Below are positions 1 through 7,597 of a stretch of 64,000 nt of DNA, piece after piece. The stretch's first letter is position 1, and every line of letters starts with the position of its first letter. Source of the DNA: DAIDKA01 sp035503515. Lineage in GTDB: Bacteria; Pseudomonadota; Gammaproteobacteria; Steroidobacterales; Steroidobacteraceae. The stretch lies in assembly GCA_035503515.1 (NCBI GenBank), contig DATJTJ010000161.1, positions 18,590 through 82,589 of the forward strand, written 5' to 3'. The position numbers and the translations under genes are program-made. The notes below the pieces were generated by a model. It was not told the DNA's origin, ran no database searches, and was given only the letters and a program-made list of their open reading frames with translations.

Positions 1-1
1 C

Positions 2-583
2 TCGGCGCTATGGATCGCCCTCCTCCTTCTGGCATGCGGCAATGTCCTGCCGTGCGCGGCTGGCGAACCGCGGGTCAGGATCGCCACCGCACTGGGCACC
101 GTGATCGTCGAGATCGACGCGACCCATGCTCCGGGGACTGCCGCGAATTTCCTGCGCTATGTCGATCAGCACTTCTATGACGGCGGGGCGTTCCACCGTA
201 CCGTGACGCTGCACAATCAACCGGACAACGCGGTCAAGATCGAAGTCATCCAGGCCGGCATCAATCCACGCCGCGTATCCGAGGAGTACGCGCCCATCGC
301 CCTAGAGCGCACCACTGTCAGCGGTCTTCGGCATCTGGCGGGCGTGATCTCCATGGCCCGCGATGGCCCGGACACGGCCACCAGTGATTTCTTCATCTGT
401 GTCACGGATCAACCGAGCCTGGACTTTGGCGGCGCACGCAATCCGGACGGCCAGGGATTCGCGGCCTTCGGCCACGTGGTGAGCGGCATGCCGGTGGTAC
501 GCCGTATCCAGCGCTCCCGGGCACGCGGCCAGCATCTGTCACCGCCCGTGCGGATACTCTCGATCCGGCGGGTGACCGGATGA
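2..583 (+). CDS. Cyclophilin-type peptidyl-prolyl isomerase, 5' end cut by the window
   Basis: Peptidyl-prolyl cis-trans isomerase of the cyclophilin fold, probably periplasmic. The frame is open to the left edge; before the GTG at 101 it encodes a hydrophobic stretch (ALWIALLLLACGNVLPCAAG) that reads as the end of a signal peptide, so the true start lies outside the window. Family hallmarks visible are FHRTV (active-site Arg), GVISMAR, SDFFICVTDQPSLDFGG and FAAFGHVVSGMPVV. Length without the leader is close to a minimal bacterial PpiA/PpiB. The substrate cannot be told from sequence. Confidence 0.9.
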   Translation, partial: SALWIALLLLACGNVLPCAAGEPRVRIATALGTVIVEIDATHAPGTAANFLRYVDQHFYDGGAFHRTVTLHNQPDNAVKIEVIQAGINPRRVSEEYAPIALERTTVSGLRHLAGVISMARDGPDTATSDFFICVTDQPSLDFGGARNPDGQGFAAFGHVVSGMPVVRRIQRSRARGQHLSPPVRILSIRRVTG

Positions 584-587
584 GGCA

Positions 588-893
588 TCACTCCAGTTCG
601 TGCTCCTTCAACCATATGTAGAAATGCAGCACGCCTGAGATCGCAGCCGTGATGACCGCGACGGTGGTGACGGCGGCCGCGACCTTGACGAGGGTCGGCT
701 GCCGCGCCAGGTGCAATGAGACCGCGATGCCGCGCAGACCATGGGGTCCGAAATGGGCGGCCAGCGCGCCGACCACACCCGACACCGCACCGGTCAGGGC
801 GGCGACCGCCGCAGTCATCTTGGACAGCCGCTTCGGATGCATCCGGCCCATGCGGACCGGCTCCTGCGGCACGGTTGTTATTGTCGAGGACAT
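588..893 (-). CDS. Small two-helix membrane protein, unknown function
   Basis: A 101-residue protein with two hydrophobic segments, about residues 27-50 (TAAVAALTGAVSGVVGALAA) and 70-92 (VAAAVTTVAVITAAISGVLH), and a charged C-terminal end. An AAGGAA sequence 8 nt before the ATG supports the start. Its stop lies 4 bp from the stop of the converging cyclophilin gene. I do not recognise a family; coding is supported by the Shine-Dalgarno, tight packing and the plausible membrane topology. Confidence 0.6.
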   Translation of the reverse strand: MSSTITTVPQEPVRMGRMHPKRLSKMTAAVAALTGAVSGVVGALAAHFGPHGLRGIAVSLHLARQPTLVKVAAAVTTVAVITAAISGVLHFYIWLKEHELE

Positions 894-963
894 GCCGGAT
901 TCCTTCCCCTGCGCCGATTATAGCGGCGGGGTGGCCCGTTGTCGCACCGCCATCCTTATGTCA

Positions 964-1752
964 TCAGAACGTCGAGCGGGTGGCGCCGCCGTCGACCACG
1001 ATGCTCTGACCGGTGATGTACCCGGCGTACTGGCTGCACAGCCAGGCGACCAGCGCACCGACATCGCGGGAGTCGCCGAATCGGCGCGCAGCGATGCGGA
1101 AATCCGCGGCGAACTTCGCCACCTCGTCCTCATAGGTGGTGCCGTTGGCCCGGGCCCGTGCCGTGAGCTGCTCCTGGGTGAACGCGGTGTGGAACATGCC
1201 GGGCAGGACATTGTTGATCGTGACGCCATGCTGCACCACCCGCAAGGCGACGGCGCCCGCATAGTTGATCAGCGCCGCCCGCGGCGCGCCCGAAAGGATA
1301 CGCAGCTCCAGGGGAAACTTTGCCGCAATGGTGGCGATATTGACGATCCTGCCCCAGCCGCGGCTCACCATGCCTTCGAGCACGGCATGCATGAAATGCA
1401 CGGGACTCAGCAGTCCGGTATCAAGGCTTGCCCGCCACTGCGCGTCATCGATCTGCCGGTAGTCCTCGGTCATCGGCGGGGGCGAACAGGTCGCCACCAG
1501 GATGTCCGGTGCCGGACAGGCGGCCAGGATGCGGCCGAGGCCCTCTTGCCGTGAATGATCGGCCACCACCGGTGTGACCCGGACGCCGGTTTCGGCGGCG
1601 ATTTCCGCGGCGGTCGCGCGCAGCCGCGCCTCGCCCCGCGCCGAGATCACCAGCTCCACGCCTTCGCGTGCCAGCGCCAGTGCCGCCTCCTTGCCCATGC
1701 CGGCACTGCCGCCATTGACGAGGGCCTTGCGGCCACGGATTCCCAGATCCAT
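964..1752 (-). CDS. Short-chain dehydrogenase/reductase with non-canonical active site
   Basis: Rossmann-fold SDR of 262 residues, expected to be a cytoplasmic NAD(P)-dependent oxidoreductase. The cofactor loop is NGGSAGMG near residue 13, and the C-terminal signature YITGQSIVVDGGATRSTF is typical of FabG-like SDRs. The usual Tyr-xxx-Lys pair is missing: after NIATIAAKF the aligned region reads ILSGAPRAAL, so Ser and Arg sit where Tyr and Lys are expected, as in some 3-oxoacyl-reductase-like subfamilies. The start at 1752 is set by AAGGAG nine bases upstream; an upstream in-frame extension is rejected. It is 16 bp downstream of the DUF6152 gene, probably in one operon under the IclR-family regulator. 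Confidence 0.88.
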   Translation of the reverse strand: MDLGIRGRKALVNGGSAGMGKEAALALAREGVELVISARGEARLRATAAEIAAETGVRVTPVVADHSRQEGLGRILAACPAPDILVATCSPPPMTEDYRQIDDAQWRASLDTGLLSPVHFMHAVLEGMVSRGWGRIVNIATIAAKFPLELRILSGAPRAALINYAGAVALRVVQHGVTINNVLPGMFHTAFTQEQLTARARANGTTYEDEVAKFAADFRIAARRFGDSRDVGALVAWLCSQYAGYITGQSIVVDGGATRSTF

Positions 1753-1768
1753 CGCGACTCCTTGCGCG

Positions 1769-2146
1769 TCAGGGCTCGCTGAGCGGCTTGCCGATGGGCT
1801 GGCCGTTCGCAAACCATCCGGCACGCAGCCTGAAATACCTGCTGCCATCGCGCGCCGGCCAGCCCTCGAGGGTGATCTTGTCCCCGACGTGGATACTCTC
1901 GGGCGTCCAGCCGCGGCGTCTGAGAATCGAAGGCGAATTGGTCTCGGCGCGCCACAGCGTCGTGCCGCCGCCATGGGGCACGGCGAGCGTGATCACGCCA
2001 TGCGGGTTGCGGAATTCGAAATCCTTGACCACTCCGGTGATCTTGAAGACCTTGTCGTCGGTATTGAAGAATACGGCAAACGAGTGATGCGCTGCAGCAG
2101 TACTCGTCAGGACCAGCGCCCAGACCGCGATCACGACCCGCTTCAT
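1769..2146 (-). CDS. DUF6152 family secreted protein
   Basis: A 125-residue exported protein. It begins with a signal peptide (MKRVVIAVWALVLTSTAAA) that ends just before HHSF, a feature of DUF6152 proteins, and continues with the family pattern of a small beta-fold domain (ITGVVKDFEFRNPHGVITL ... DKITLEGWPARDGSRYFR). The biochemical role of the family is unknown; members often sit beside degradative enzymes and TonB receptors. The start at 2146 has GAGGAG upstream. A second member lies at 61520-61939. It is the first gene of the leftward pair with the SDR, divergent from the IclR regulator. Confidence 0.82.
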   Translation of the reverse strand: MKRVVIAVWALVLTSTAAAHHSFAVFFNTDDKVFKITGVVKDFEFRNPHGVITLAVPHGGGTTLWRAETNSPSILRRRGWTPESIHVGDKITLEGWPARDGSRYFRLRAGWFANGQPIGKPLSEP

Positions 2147-2186
2147 TCCGCTCTCCTCGCTCGGCTTCCTTTCGGAGTTTACGCAA

Positions 2187-2206
2187 AATGGAATCATGAT
2201 TCCATT
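2187..2206. promoter_or_regulatory. Perfect 20-bp palindrome, probable IclR-family operator
   Basis: AATGGAATCATGATTCCATT is a perfect inverted repeat without spacer. Its core TGGAA-N6-TTCCA closely resembles operators described for IclR-family regulators (TGGAAAT-N-ATTTCCA type). It lies between the DUF6152 start (2146) and the IclR-family start (2269), so one site could control both directions. The palindrome is seen directly; the binding protein is inferred. Confidence 0.7.
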
Positions 2207-2268
2207 CCTGAAAGAGGGCCACGGCGCTATAGTGGCAGCCGGCGGACGGGCAAACACGGAGCGATGAG

Positions 2269-3036
2269 TTGGCGGAATCAGCTGCGGCGCATGGCGCCGC
2301 CGGGCGCACCCTGGAACTGCTGCGATTCATCGCCAGCGGTGATCGCGAGTTCGCCCTCAAGGACATTGCGGATCGGGCCGGGCTCGCCGCGAGCACGGCT
2401 CACCGCCTGATCGAGCAGTGGGTCAGGCGCGATCTGCTGGAGCGTTCCGGGCCGAAGGCCTATCGCATGGGGCCGGAACTGTTCCGGCTGGCATCGCTGG
2501 TATTGCAGAAATTCGCCGCCAATCGTGTCGCCCGGCCTTTCCTCGAAACGCTTTCTGCCCAGTGGCATGAAACCGCCCTGTTCTGCCTCTACAACCCTTC
2601 CGCCCGCACCGCCACGGTCAGCGATTCCATCAGCAGCCCGCACCCGCTCAAATATGAACTCGCACCGCTGTCCCAGGTGTCGCTCGCGTGGGGGTCCCTG
2701 GGGCGCGCCATCCTGGCGCACCTGTCCGCGACCGACATCGAGGCCGTGCTGGCGGGCAATCCGCGCGGCCCCTTGAGCGGCCGGTTGCTGCCACCGCGGC
2801 GAACCCTGATGCGCGAACTTGCGCTCATTCGCTCGCAGGGCTTTGCCCTCTACGAGGATCCGCGGATGAACGTGGCCGGCGTCAGCGCTCCGGTGCTGCA
2901 TGCCGATGCGCGGGTCATCGGCTGCCTCGGCGTGATCATGCCGGCATCGCGCTTCGGCAAGTCCATCCGCCAGCGACTGCCGCAGGCGATCACGCGCAGT
3001 GCCCGTGAACTGAGCGTCGCGCTGGCCCTGCAGTGA
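2269..3036 (+). CDS. IclR family transcriptional regulator
   Basis: DNA-binding regulator of 255 residues. The N-terminal winged helix-turn-helix spans about residues 12-70 (RTLELLRFIASGDREFALKD, then AASTAHRLIEQWVRRDLLER), followed by an IclR effector domain (WGSLGRAILAHLS ... RSQGFALYEDPRMNVAGVSAPV). The start is a TTG preceded by CGGAG eight bases upstream; no better ATG or GTG exists in frame. Divergent from DUF6152-SDR across a 20-bp palindrome, so its likely targets are itself and that pair. The effector ligand is unknown. Confidence 0.9.
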   Translation: MAESAAAHGAAGRTLELLRFIASGDREFALKDIADRAGLAASTAHRLIEQWVRRDLLERSGPKAYRMGPELFRLASLVLQKFAANRVARPFLETLSAQWHETALFCLYNPSARTATVSDSISSPHPLKYELAPLSQVSLAWGSLGRAILAHLSATDIEAVLAGNPRGPLSGRLLPPRRTLMRELALIRSQGFALYEDPRMNVAGVSAPVLHADARVIGCLGVIMPASRFGKSIRQRLPQAITRSARELSVALALQ

Positions 3037-3054
3037 TGCACCCCCGGTGCGTTT

Positions 3055-3504
3055 TCAGCGCACCGCGTAGTAACGGAACAGGGAATGATCCGGCGGGTCC
3101 TCGGGCCGCAGCTTCGGCATGCGCTTGCCGATACCCACGACGACGGTACGGTTCAGCCAGTCATGAGCCCCTTGGGGTGCCCGAAAGTACGGGGTGCAGC
3201 GGAAATAGCTGCCGTGGACATAGCCGAGGTTGCGGATGTAGATGAGCGCCCCGTCATCCGCCTGGATCATGTAATGGGCATTGAGTTCCACGACCCCGTC
3301 CGAGCGGACGATGGGCCAGTCTGCGCCGCTGTAGTCGACGATCCTGCCCTGCAGTCTTGGCCCGGCGACCGTGCAGCCCTCGCCGACCGAGGTGTAGCCC
3401 TGCTTCGCGCCTCCGGCGAGCGGCTCGGACAGCCAACGGCGGTGGAAGTTGATGCGCACGTCGAACACGTGTTCGTGGCGCAGTTCCAGGTCCGGATCGC
3501 TCAT
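3055..3504 (-). CDS. DUF3237 domain protein
   Basis: A 149-residue protein matching DUF3237 (UPF0311-like): ELRHEHVFDVRINF, GCTVAGPRLQGRIVDYSGAD, DGVVELNAHYMIQADDGALI, YFRCTPYFRAPQGAHDWLNR and VVVGIGKR. Function is unknown; a small beta-barrel fold is expected. The start at 3504 forms an ATGA overlap with the stop of the upstream tdh-like gene, indicating translational coupling; a 17-residue upstream extension is therefore rejected. Its place in the kbl-tdh operon suggests an accessory role in threonine or amino-ketone metabolism. Confidence 0.85.
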   Translation of the reverse strand: MSDPDLELRHEHVFDVRINFHRRWLSEPLAGGAKQGYTSVGEGCTVAGPRLQGRIVDYSGADWPIVRSDGVVELNAHYMIQADDGALIYIRNLGYVHGSYFRCTPYFRAPQGAHDWLNRTVVVGIGKRMPKLRPEDPPDHSLFRYYAVR

Positions 3505-4469
3505 CGCGCCGAGCTTACGCCGGCAGCCGTGGGTTGTGAAACGAGGTTGCGCCACATGTCATCGACCATCGAATCCAGATCGAACTGCGGACTCCAGGAC
3601 CAGTCGTCGCGCGCCGCCGAATCATCGAGGCTCTGCGGCCAGGAGGCGGCGATCGCCTGGCGGAAATCCGGCGCGTAATCGATGGTGAATCCGGGCTGGC
3701 GCCGGCGTATGCCATCGGCGAGCTGCGCCGGGGTGATGCTGATCCCCGCAAGGTTGTACGCAGCGTGCTGGCGCAGCCGCTCTGCGGGTGCCTCCATCAG
3801 CAGCAGTGTCGCGCGGATCGCATCCGGCATGTACATGAGCGGCAAGGCCTGGTCGGCCCGCAGAAAGCAGGTGTAGTGGCCCCGGTCCCGTGCGGCGTGA
3901 AAGATCTCCACCGCGTAGTCCGTCGTGCCTCCGCCCGGTGGCGTGCGGTAGCTGATCAGTCCGGGATAGCGGATGCTGCGGACATCCAGGCCATGGTTCA
4001 GGTGGTACCAGTGGCACCAGCGCTCCCCGGCGAGCTTGCTCAGGCCGTAGACGGTGACCGGATCCATGATGGTCGTCTGCGGCGTGTGCAGCCGGGGCGT
4101 CGAGGGACCGAAGGCGGCAATCGAGCTGGGCCAGAACACGCGCTGCACACGGCACTCGCGGGCGACTTCCAGCACGTTCAGCAGCGAACGCATGTTCAGG
4201 TCCCAGGCCCACAGCGGATCCTTCTCCCCTTTGGCCGACAGCGCCGCGACCAGCAGATAGATCTGCTCGATGGCCTGGTCTTCGACCATCGCCCGCAGGG
4301 CCTGCGCGTCCAGCACATTCAGCGAGCGATAGGGGATTCCCGCCACGCGGCCCTGCGGCGCAAGATCGCTGCCGAGGACGCTCAGCCGGCCGTACCGCAG
4401 CGCGAGGTGTTCGATCAGTTCCGAACCGATCTGACCGTTTGCGCCGAGCACCAGTACCTTGGGAGCCAT
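3501..4469 (-). CDS. tdh: SDR-type L-threonine 3-dehydrogenase
   Basis: NAD-dependent epimerase/dehydratase-fold enzyme of 322 residues, read as the zinc-independent L-threonine 3-dehydrogenase that oxidises threonine to 2-amino-3-ketobutyrate. The cofactor motif is LVLGANGQIGSEL at the N-terminus; the catalytic pair is in YGLSKLAGE (Tyr-xxx-Lys) after PSSIAAFGP; IRYPGLISY and DYAVEIFHAA are typical of this subgroup. It lies 19 bp downstream of kbl, whose enzyme consumes its unstable product, which is the main basis for the substrate call. The start at 4469 follows directly on kbl; a longer upstream extension would run into it. Cytoplasmic. Confidence 0.88.
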   Translation of the reverse strand: MAPKVLVLGANGQIGSELIEHLALRYGRLSVLGSDLAPQGRVAGIPYRSLNVLDAQALRAMVEDQAIEQIYLLVAALSAKGEKDPLWAWDLNMRSLLNVLEVARECRVQRVFWPSSIAAFGPSTPRLHTPQTTIMDPVTVYGLSKLAGERWCHWYHLNHGLDVRSIRYPGLISYRTPPGGGTTDYAVEIFHAARDRGHYTCFLRADQALPLMYMPDAIRATLLLMEAPAERLRQHAAYNLAGISITPAQLADGIRRRQPGFTIDYAPDFRQAIAASWPQSLDDSAARDDWSWSPQFDLDSMVDDMWRNLVSQPTAAGVSSAR

Positions 4470-4488
4470 GAGCGTCGCCTGCGCGCGG

Positions 4489-5688
4489 TCAGTGCAGGAT
4501 CTGAAGTTCACGACCCGCCTGCCGGAAGGCCTCGACGGCCGCACGCAGATGTTCGAGTTCGTGCACGGCAGAGATCTGCGTACGGATCCGCGCCTGCCCG
4601 TGCGGTACCACGGGATAGAAGAAGCCGACGGCGTATACCCCGAGTTCCAGCAGCCGCTGCGCAAGTTTCTGTGCCAGGACGGCCTCGTAGACCATGATCG
4701 GGATGATCGGGTGCATGCCCGGCTTCAGATCGAATCCCGCCGCCGTCATTTCCTGCCGGAAATACGCCGCATTGCGCTCGAGCCGGTCACGCAGCGCGGT
4801 GGAGCTGCCGATGAGTTCCAGCGCCGCGAGCGAGCCGCCGATGACCGCGGGCGCGACCGAATTGCTGAACAGGTATGGACGCGATCTTTGCCGCAGCAGT
4901 TCGATGACGGCCCGCGACCCGCTGGTGAAGCCACCGCTGGCGCCACCGAGGGCCTTGCCCAGCGTCCCCGTGATGATGTCGATCCTGCCGAGGACCCCGC
5001 AGTGCTCGTGCGTGCCGCGTCCGGTGCGGCCGACGAAGCCGGACGCATGACTGTCGTCGATGCCCAGCAGGGCATCGTAGCGATCCGCCAGCGCCCTGAT
5101 CCGGTCCAGCTGCGCGATGGTGCCGTCCATGGAAAACACGCCGTCGGTGAAGATCAGCACATCGCGCGCGCCGTCCGCGCGGGCCTGCCTGAGCTGCCTT
5201 TCCAGATCGGCCAGATCGGCGTGGGCGTAGCGATAGCGCTTCGCCTTGCACAACCGGATGCCGTCGATCACGGAGGCATGATTCAGCGCGTCCGAGATCA
5301 CCGCGTCCTCGGCGCCCAGCAACGGCTCGAACAGTCCGCCGTTGGCGTCGAAGGCCGAGGAATACAGGATCGTATCCTGCGTGCCGAGGAACGCGGTCAG
5401 TCTCCCTTCCAGCTCCTTGTGCAGATCCTGGGTGCCGCAGATGAAGCGCACGGAACTGAGGCCGAAACCGCGGCTGTGCAGAGCGCTTTGCGCCCCGGCG
5501 ATGATCGCCGGGTGATTCGACAGGCCGAGGTAATTGTTGGCGCAGAGATTGATGGCTTCGCGTCCCGCCACGGTGCGCACGATCGCGCCCTGCGCCGTGG
5601 CGAGCAACCGCTCGGATTTCTCAAGACCCGCAGCCTGGATCTCCTGCAGTTCGGCCCGGATCCGATCGTAGAAATGTGCGCCAGTCAT
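4489..5688 (-). CDS. kbl: Glycine C-acetyltransferase (2-amino-3-ketobutyrate CoA ligase)
   Basis: PLP-dependent alpha-oxoamine synthase of 399 residues, the usual length. It cleaves 2-amino-3-ketobutyrate with CoA to glycine and acetyl-CoA. Diagnostic stretches are CANNYLGLSNHP, GFGLSSVRFICGTQ, DALNHASVIDGIRLCKA, IDDSHASGFVGRTGRGT and TGTLGKALGGASGG, where the Lys near residue 245 binds PLP. The start at 5688 (MTGAHFYD) has AAGGTGG upstream and matches the family N-terminus; the longer open frame would run through the promoter. First gene of kbl-tdh-DUF3237, divergent from an XRE-cupin regulator. Confidence 0.96.
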   Translation of the reverse strand: MTGAHFYDRIRAELQEIQAAGLEKSERLLATAQGAIVRTVAGREAINLCANNYLGLSNHPAIIAGAQSALHSRGFGLSSVRFICGTQDLHKELEGRLTAFLGTQDTILYSSAFDANGGLFEPLLGAEDAVISDALNHASVIDGIRLCKAKRYRYAHADLADLERQLRQARADGARDVLIFTDGVFSMDGTIAQLDRIRALADRYDALLGIDDSHASGFVGRTGRGTHEHCGVLGRIDIITGTLGKALGGASGGFTSGSRAVIELLRQRSRPYLFSNSVAPAVIGGSLAALELIGSSTALRDRLERNAAYFRQEMTAAGFDLKPGMHPIIPIMVYEAVLAQKLAQRLLELGVYAVGFFYPVVPHGQARIRTQISAVHELEHLRAAVEAFRQAGRELQILH

Positions 5689-5712
5689 CCGCCGCCACCT
5701 TGAGTTTCGTTC

Positions 5713-5742
5713 ATTATACTGTACGCTCTTCCAACTTATCAA
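5713..5742 (-). promoter_or_regulatory. Sigma-70 promoter of the kbl-tdh operon
   Basis: On the minus strand a TTGATA -35 box (5742-5737) and a consensus TATAAT -10 box (5718-5713) are separated by 18 bp. Transcription would begin about 17 bases before the kbl ATG, leaving a short leader that carries AAGGTGG. The site lies between kbl and the divergent XRE-cupin gene, where that regulator would be expected to bind. Boxes are seen directly; use of the promoter is inferred. Confidence 0.72.
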
Positions 5743-5774
5743 ACGCGGTGGTGGACATCTCAACGGATACGGCC

Positions 5775-6386
5775 ATGGCCAGGAAAGACAAAGGGTCGCG
5801 CACGGAATCACGGGCGCCGCTCATCGCCCCACCCAGCGTCGGCGCCGCGCTCTCGGCCCTGCGCCAGAGCGAGGGACTGTCGCTGGAGGCGCTGGCGCGG
5901 CAGTCCGGAGTGTCGAAGTCGATGCTGTCGCAGATCGAGCGCGACAAGACCAACCCGACCGTCGCGGTCGTGTGGCGTCTGGCGCAGGCATTGGGCGTGG
6001 AAGTGGCGGAACTGTTGCGTGGTGAGGCGCGCGGCGCCCACCACGGCATCAGCCTGGTTCCGAGTTCCCAGACCCCGAACCTGCGTACGGCGGATGCCCG
6101 ATGCGAACTGCGGATCCTGGGGCCGGTGGAACTGGCGGGCCGCTTCGAGTGGTACGAAATCACCCTGCAGCCCGGCGGGGCGCTGCGCAGTGAAGCGCAC
6201 CCGCCGGGCTCGCGTGAACACCTGACGGTGCTGAACGGACTGGTCAGCGTGACGAGCGGCGATCGCGGCCTGCATGTCAAGCCCGGGGAAACGGCGCGCT
6301 ACGCAGCCGATGTGCCGCACGCCATCATCAACGAAGGCAAATCAAAGGCCGTCGCGTTGCTGGTGGTTCTGCACCCGCGCTCGTAG
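5775..6386 (+). CDS. XRE-cupin transcriptional regulator
   Basis: A 203-residue regulator with an N-terminal helix-turn-helix of the Xre/SinR type (about residues 18-75: SVGAALSALRQSEGLSLEAL, then QSGVSKSMLSQIERDKTNPT) and a C-terminal cupin ligand-binding domain (LQPGGALRSEAHPPGSREHL, then VKPGETARYAADVPHAIINE). Such proteins commonly control amino-acid or polyamine catabolism. The ATG at 5775 is chosen; GTG codons at 5748 and 5751 are alternatives. The divergent arrangement points to the kbl-tdh operon as target. Confidence 0.88.
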   Translation: MARKDKGSRTESRAPLIAPPSVGAALSALRQSEGLSLEALARQSGVSKSMLSQIERDKTNPTVAVVWRLAQALGVEVAELLRGEARGAHHGISLVPSSQTPNLRTADARCELRILGPVELAGRFEWYEITLQPGGALRSEAHPPGSREHLTVLNGLVSVTSGDRGLHVKPGETARYAADVPHAIINEGKSKAVALLVVLHPRS

Positions 6387-6391
6387 GGCGC

Positions 6392-7597
6392 CTACCGCAG
6401 CCGGCTGAGCAGCCAGAAGGTTCCGAGGCCGCTCAGCGCGGCGGCACACACATCCTGCATCAGGGCCTGCGACAGGCCGAAACGCCTGCGCCGGATGAGG
6501 AACCAGGCGCCGGCCGCAAGGGCCAGGAGCAGCGCCTCGCTCGAGAGGGCACCGAGGTCGAAGCCGATCAGCATCCGCAACTGCCCGGCGCGCGGCAGGT
6601 GTGCCGGCGGCAGCACACCGGGCAACACGAACCCGTCGAGCAGCGCGAACAGGACGGCAAGAACGGGCCAGGCCGCTGTGAACCCCGTTTCGCGAGCGAG
6701 CAGCAGCATGCCCGCGCCCAGTGCGGCGGCTCCCAGCAGCATCCAGATCGATGCCGGCGAATGCGCCAGGGCCACGGCGAGCGCCAGGAGCAGCAGCCCT
6801 GCCGGCCAGATCGCGCCGGGGATCCCGGCGCTGCGAAGCATGCGCTGGGTGATCACGCCGCCGAGCAGCGCGACCAGGAAGCCAACGAACGCTTCGAGGG
6901 GCAGCGGGCGCGGCAGGATCCATCCCGAGGCGGCCAGCATCAGTGCCAGCAGATAGCCGGCCGCGAGCGCGGCCAGCAGGTAACCCGGTTTGCGCCACCC
7001 CCACCCCACGATCAGCAGCATCCCCAGGATGAAACACCAGCGGTCGGCACTGTGCAGTACGTGCCTTGCACCCATGCCCAGAAGGGCGAACAGCCCGGCG
7101 GCGGCCAAGGGCCGATCATCGGGAATCGCCAGCTGCTGCTGCCGGGCCGTGAACAGCTGCTCGATGTCGCGATCGTGAATCTGAATGCGCGCAAAGTCGA
7201 CGTGCCCCGGTGAACGGGCGAACAGGGCCGTGTTGCGCAACACCAGTTGCCGCGGATCGCGGCAACGGAAGAAGATCTCGAATCCGTACAGATCGGGTCC
7301 GACGGCCAGCGGGTCCACCCGACCGAGATCGAAGCCCTGATCGATCGCCGGGCACTCTCCGCCCGCCGAGTCCACCGACAGGTGCTCGAGCAGATAGTCT
7401 TCGAGCCTGCCCATGGTCAGCAGCGGCACATCGGCGCGCGTCAGTCGCTGCGCCTCGGTGACCGGCAGCACGTACCGCAAGGTCACGACGTTGTCCGCGA
7501 CGATCCACGTCGAGTAACTGACACCGCGATCCTGCGCCAGCGCCGGTCCGGCGCCCAGCATGAGCCAGGCGAACGCGATCCAGCGCAGCGACCTCAC
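6392..7597 (-). CDS. HupE/UreJ-like multi-spanning membrane protein
   Basis: A 401-residue protein: signal peptide (LRWIAFAWLMLGAGPALAQ), an extracytoplasmic domain of about 170 residues (STWIVADNVVTLRYVLPVTE ... FARIQIHDRDIEQLF), then about seven transmembrane helices. The segment LLGMGARHVLHSADRWCFIL aligns with the HupE/UreJ signature G-x-x-H-x-x-x-G-x-D-H-x-x-F, with some positions changed. HupE/UreJ proteins are nickel or cobalt permeases; the altered motif makes transport uncertain. The GTG start at 7597 overlaps the preceding stop (GTGA), showing coupling to the PpiC-like gene. Third gene of the cytochrome-PpiC-HupE operon. Confidence 0.75.
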   Translation of the reverse strand: MRSLRWIAFAWLMLGAGPALAQDRGVSYSTWIVADNVVTLRYVLPVTEAQRLTRADVPLLTMGRLEDYLLEHLSVDSAGGECPAIDQGFDLGRVDPLAVGPDLYGFEIFFRCRDPRQLVLRNTALFARSPGHVDFARIQIHDRDIEQLFTARQQQLAIPDDRPLAAAGLFALLGMGARHVLHSADRWCFILGMLLIVGWGWRKPGYLLAALAAGYLLALMLAASGWILPRPLPLEAFVGFLVALLGGVITQRMLRSAGIPGAIWPAGLLLLALAVALAHSPASIWMLLGAAALGAGMLLLARETGFTAAWPVLAVLFALLDGFVLPGVLPPAHLPRAGQLRMLIGFDLGALSSEALLLALAAGAWFLIRRRRFGLSQALMQDVCAAALSGLGTFWLLSRLR

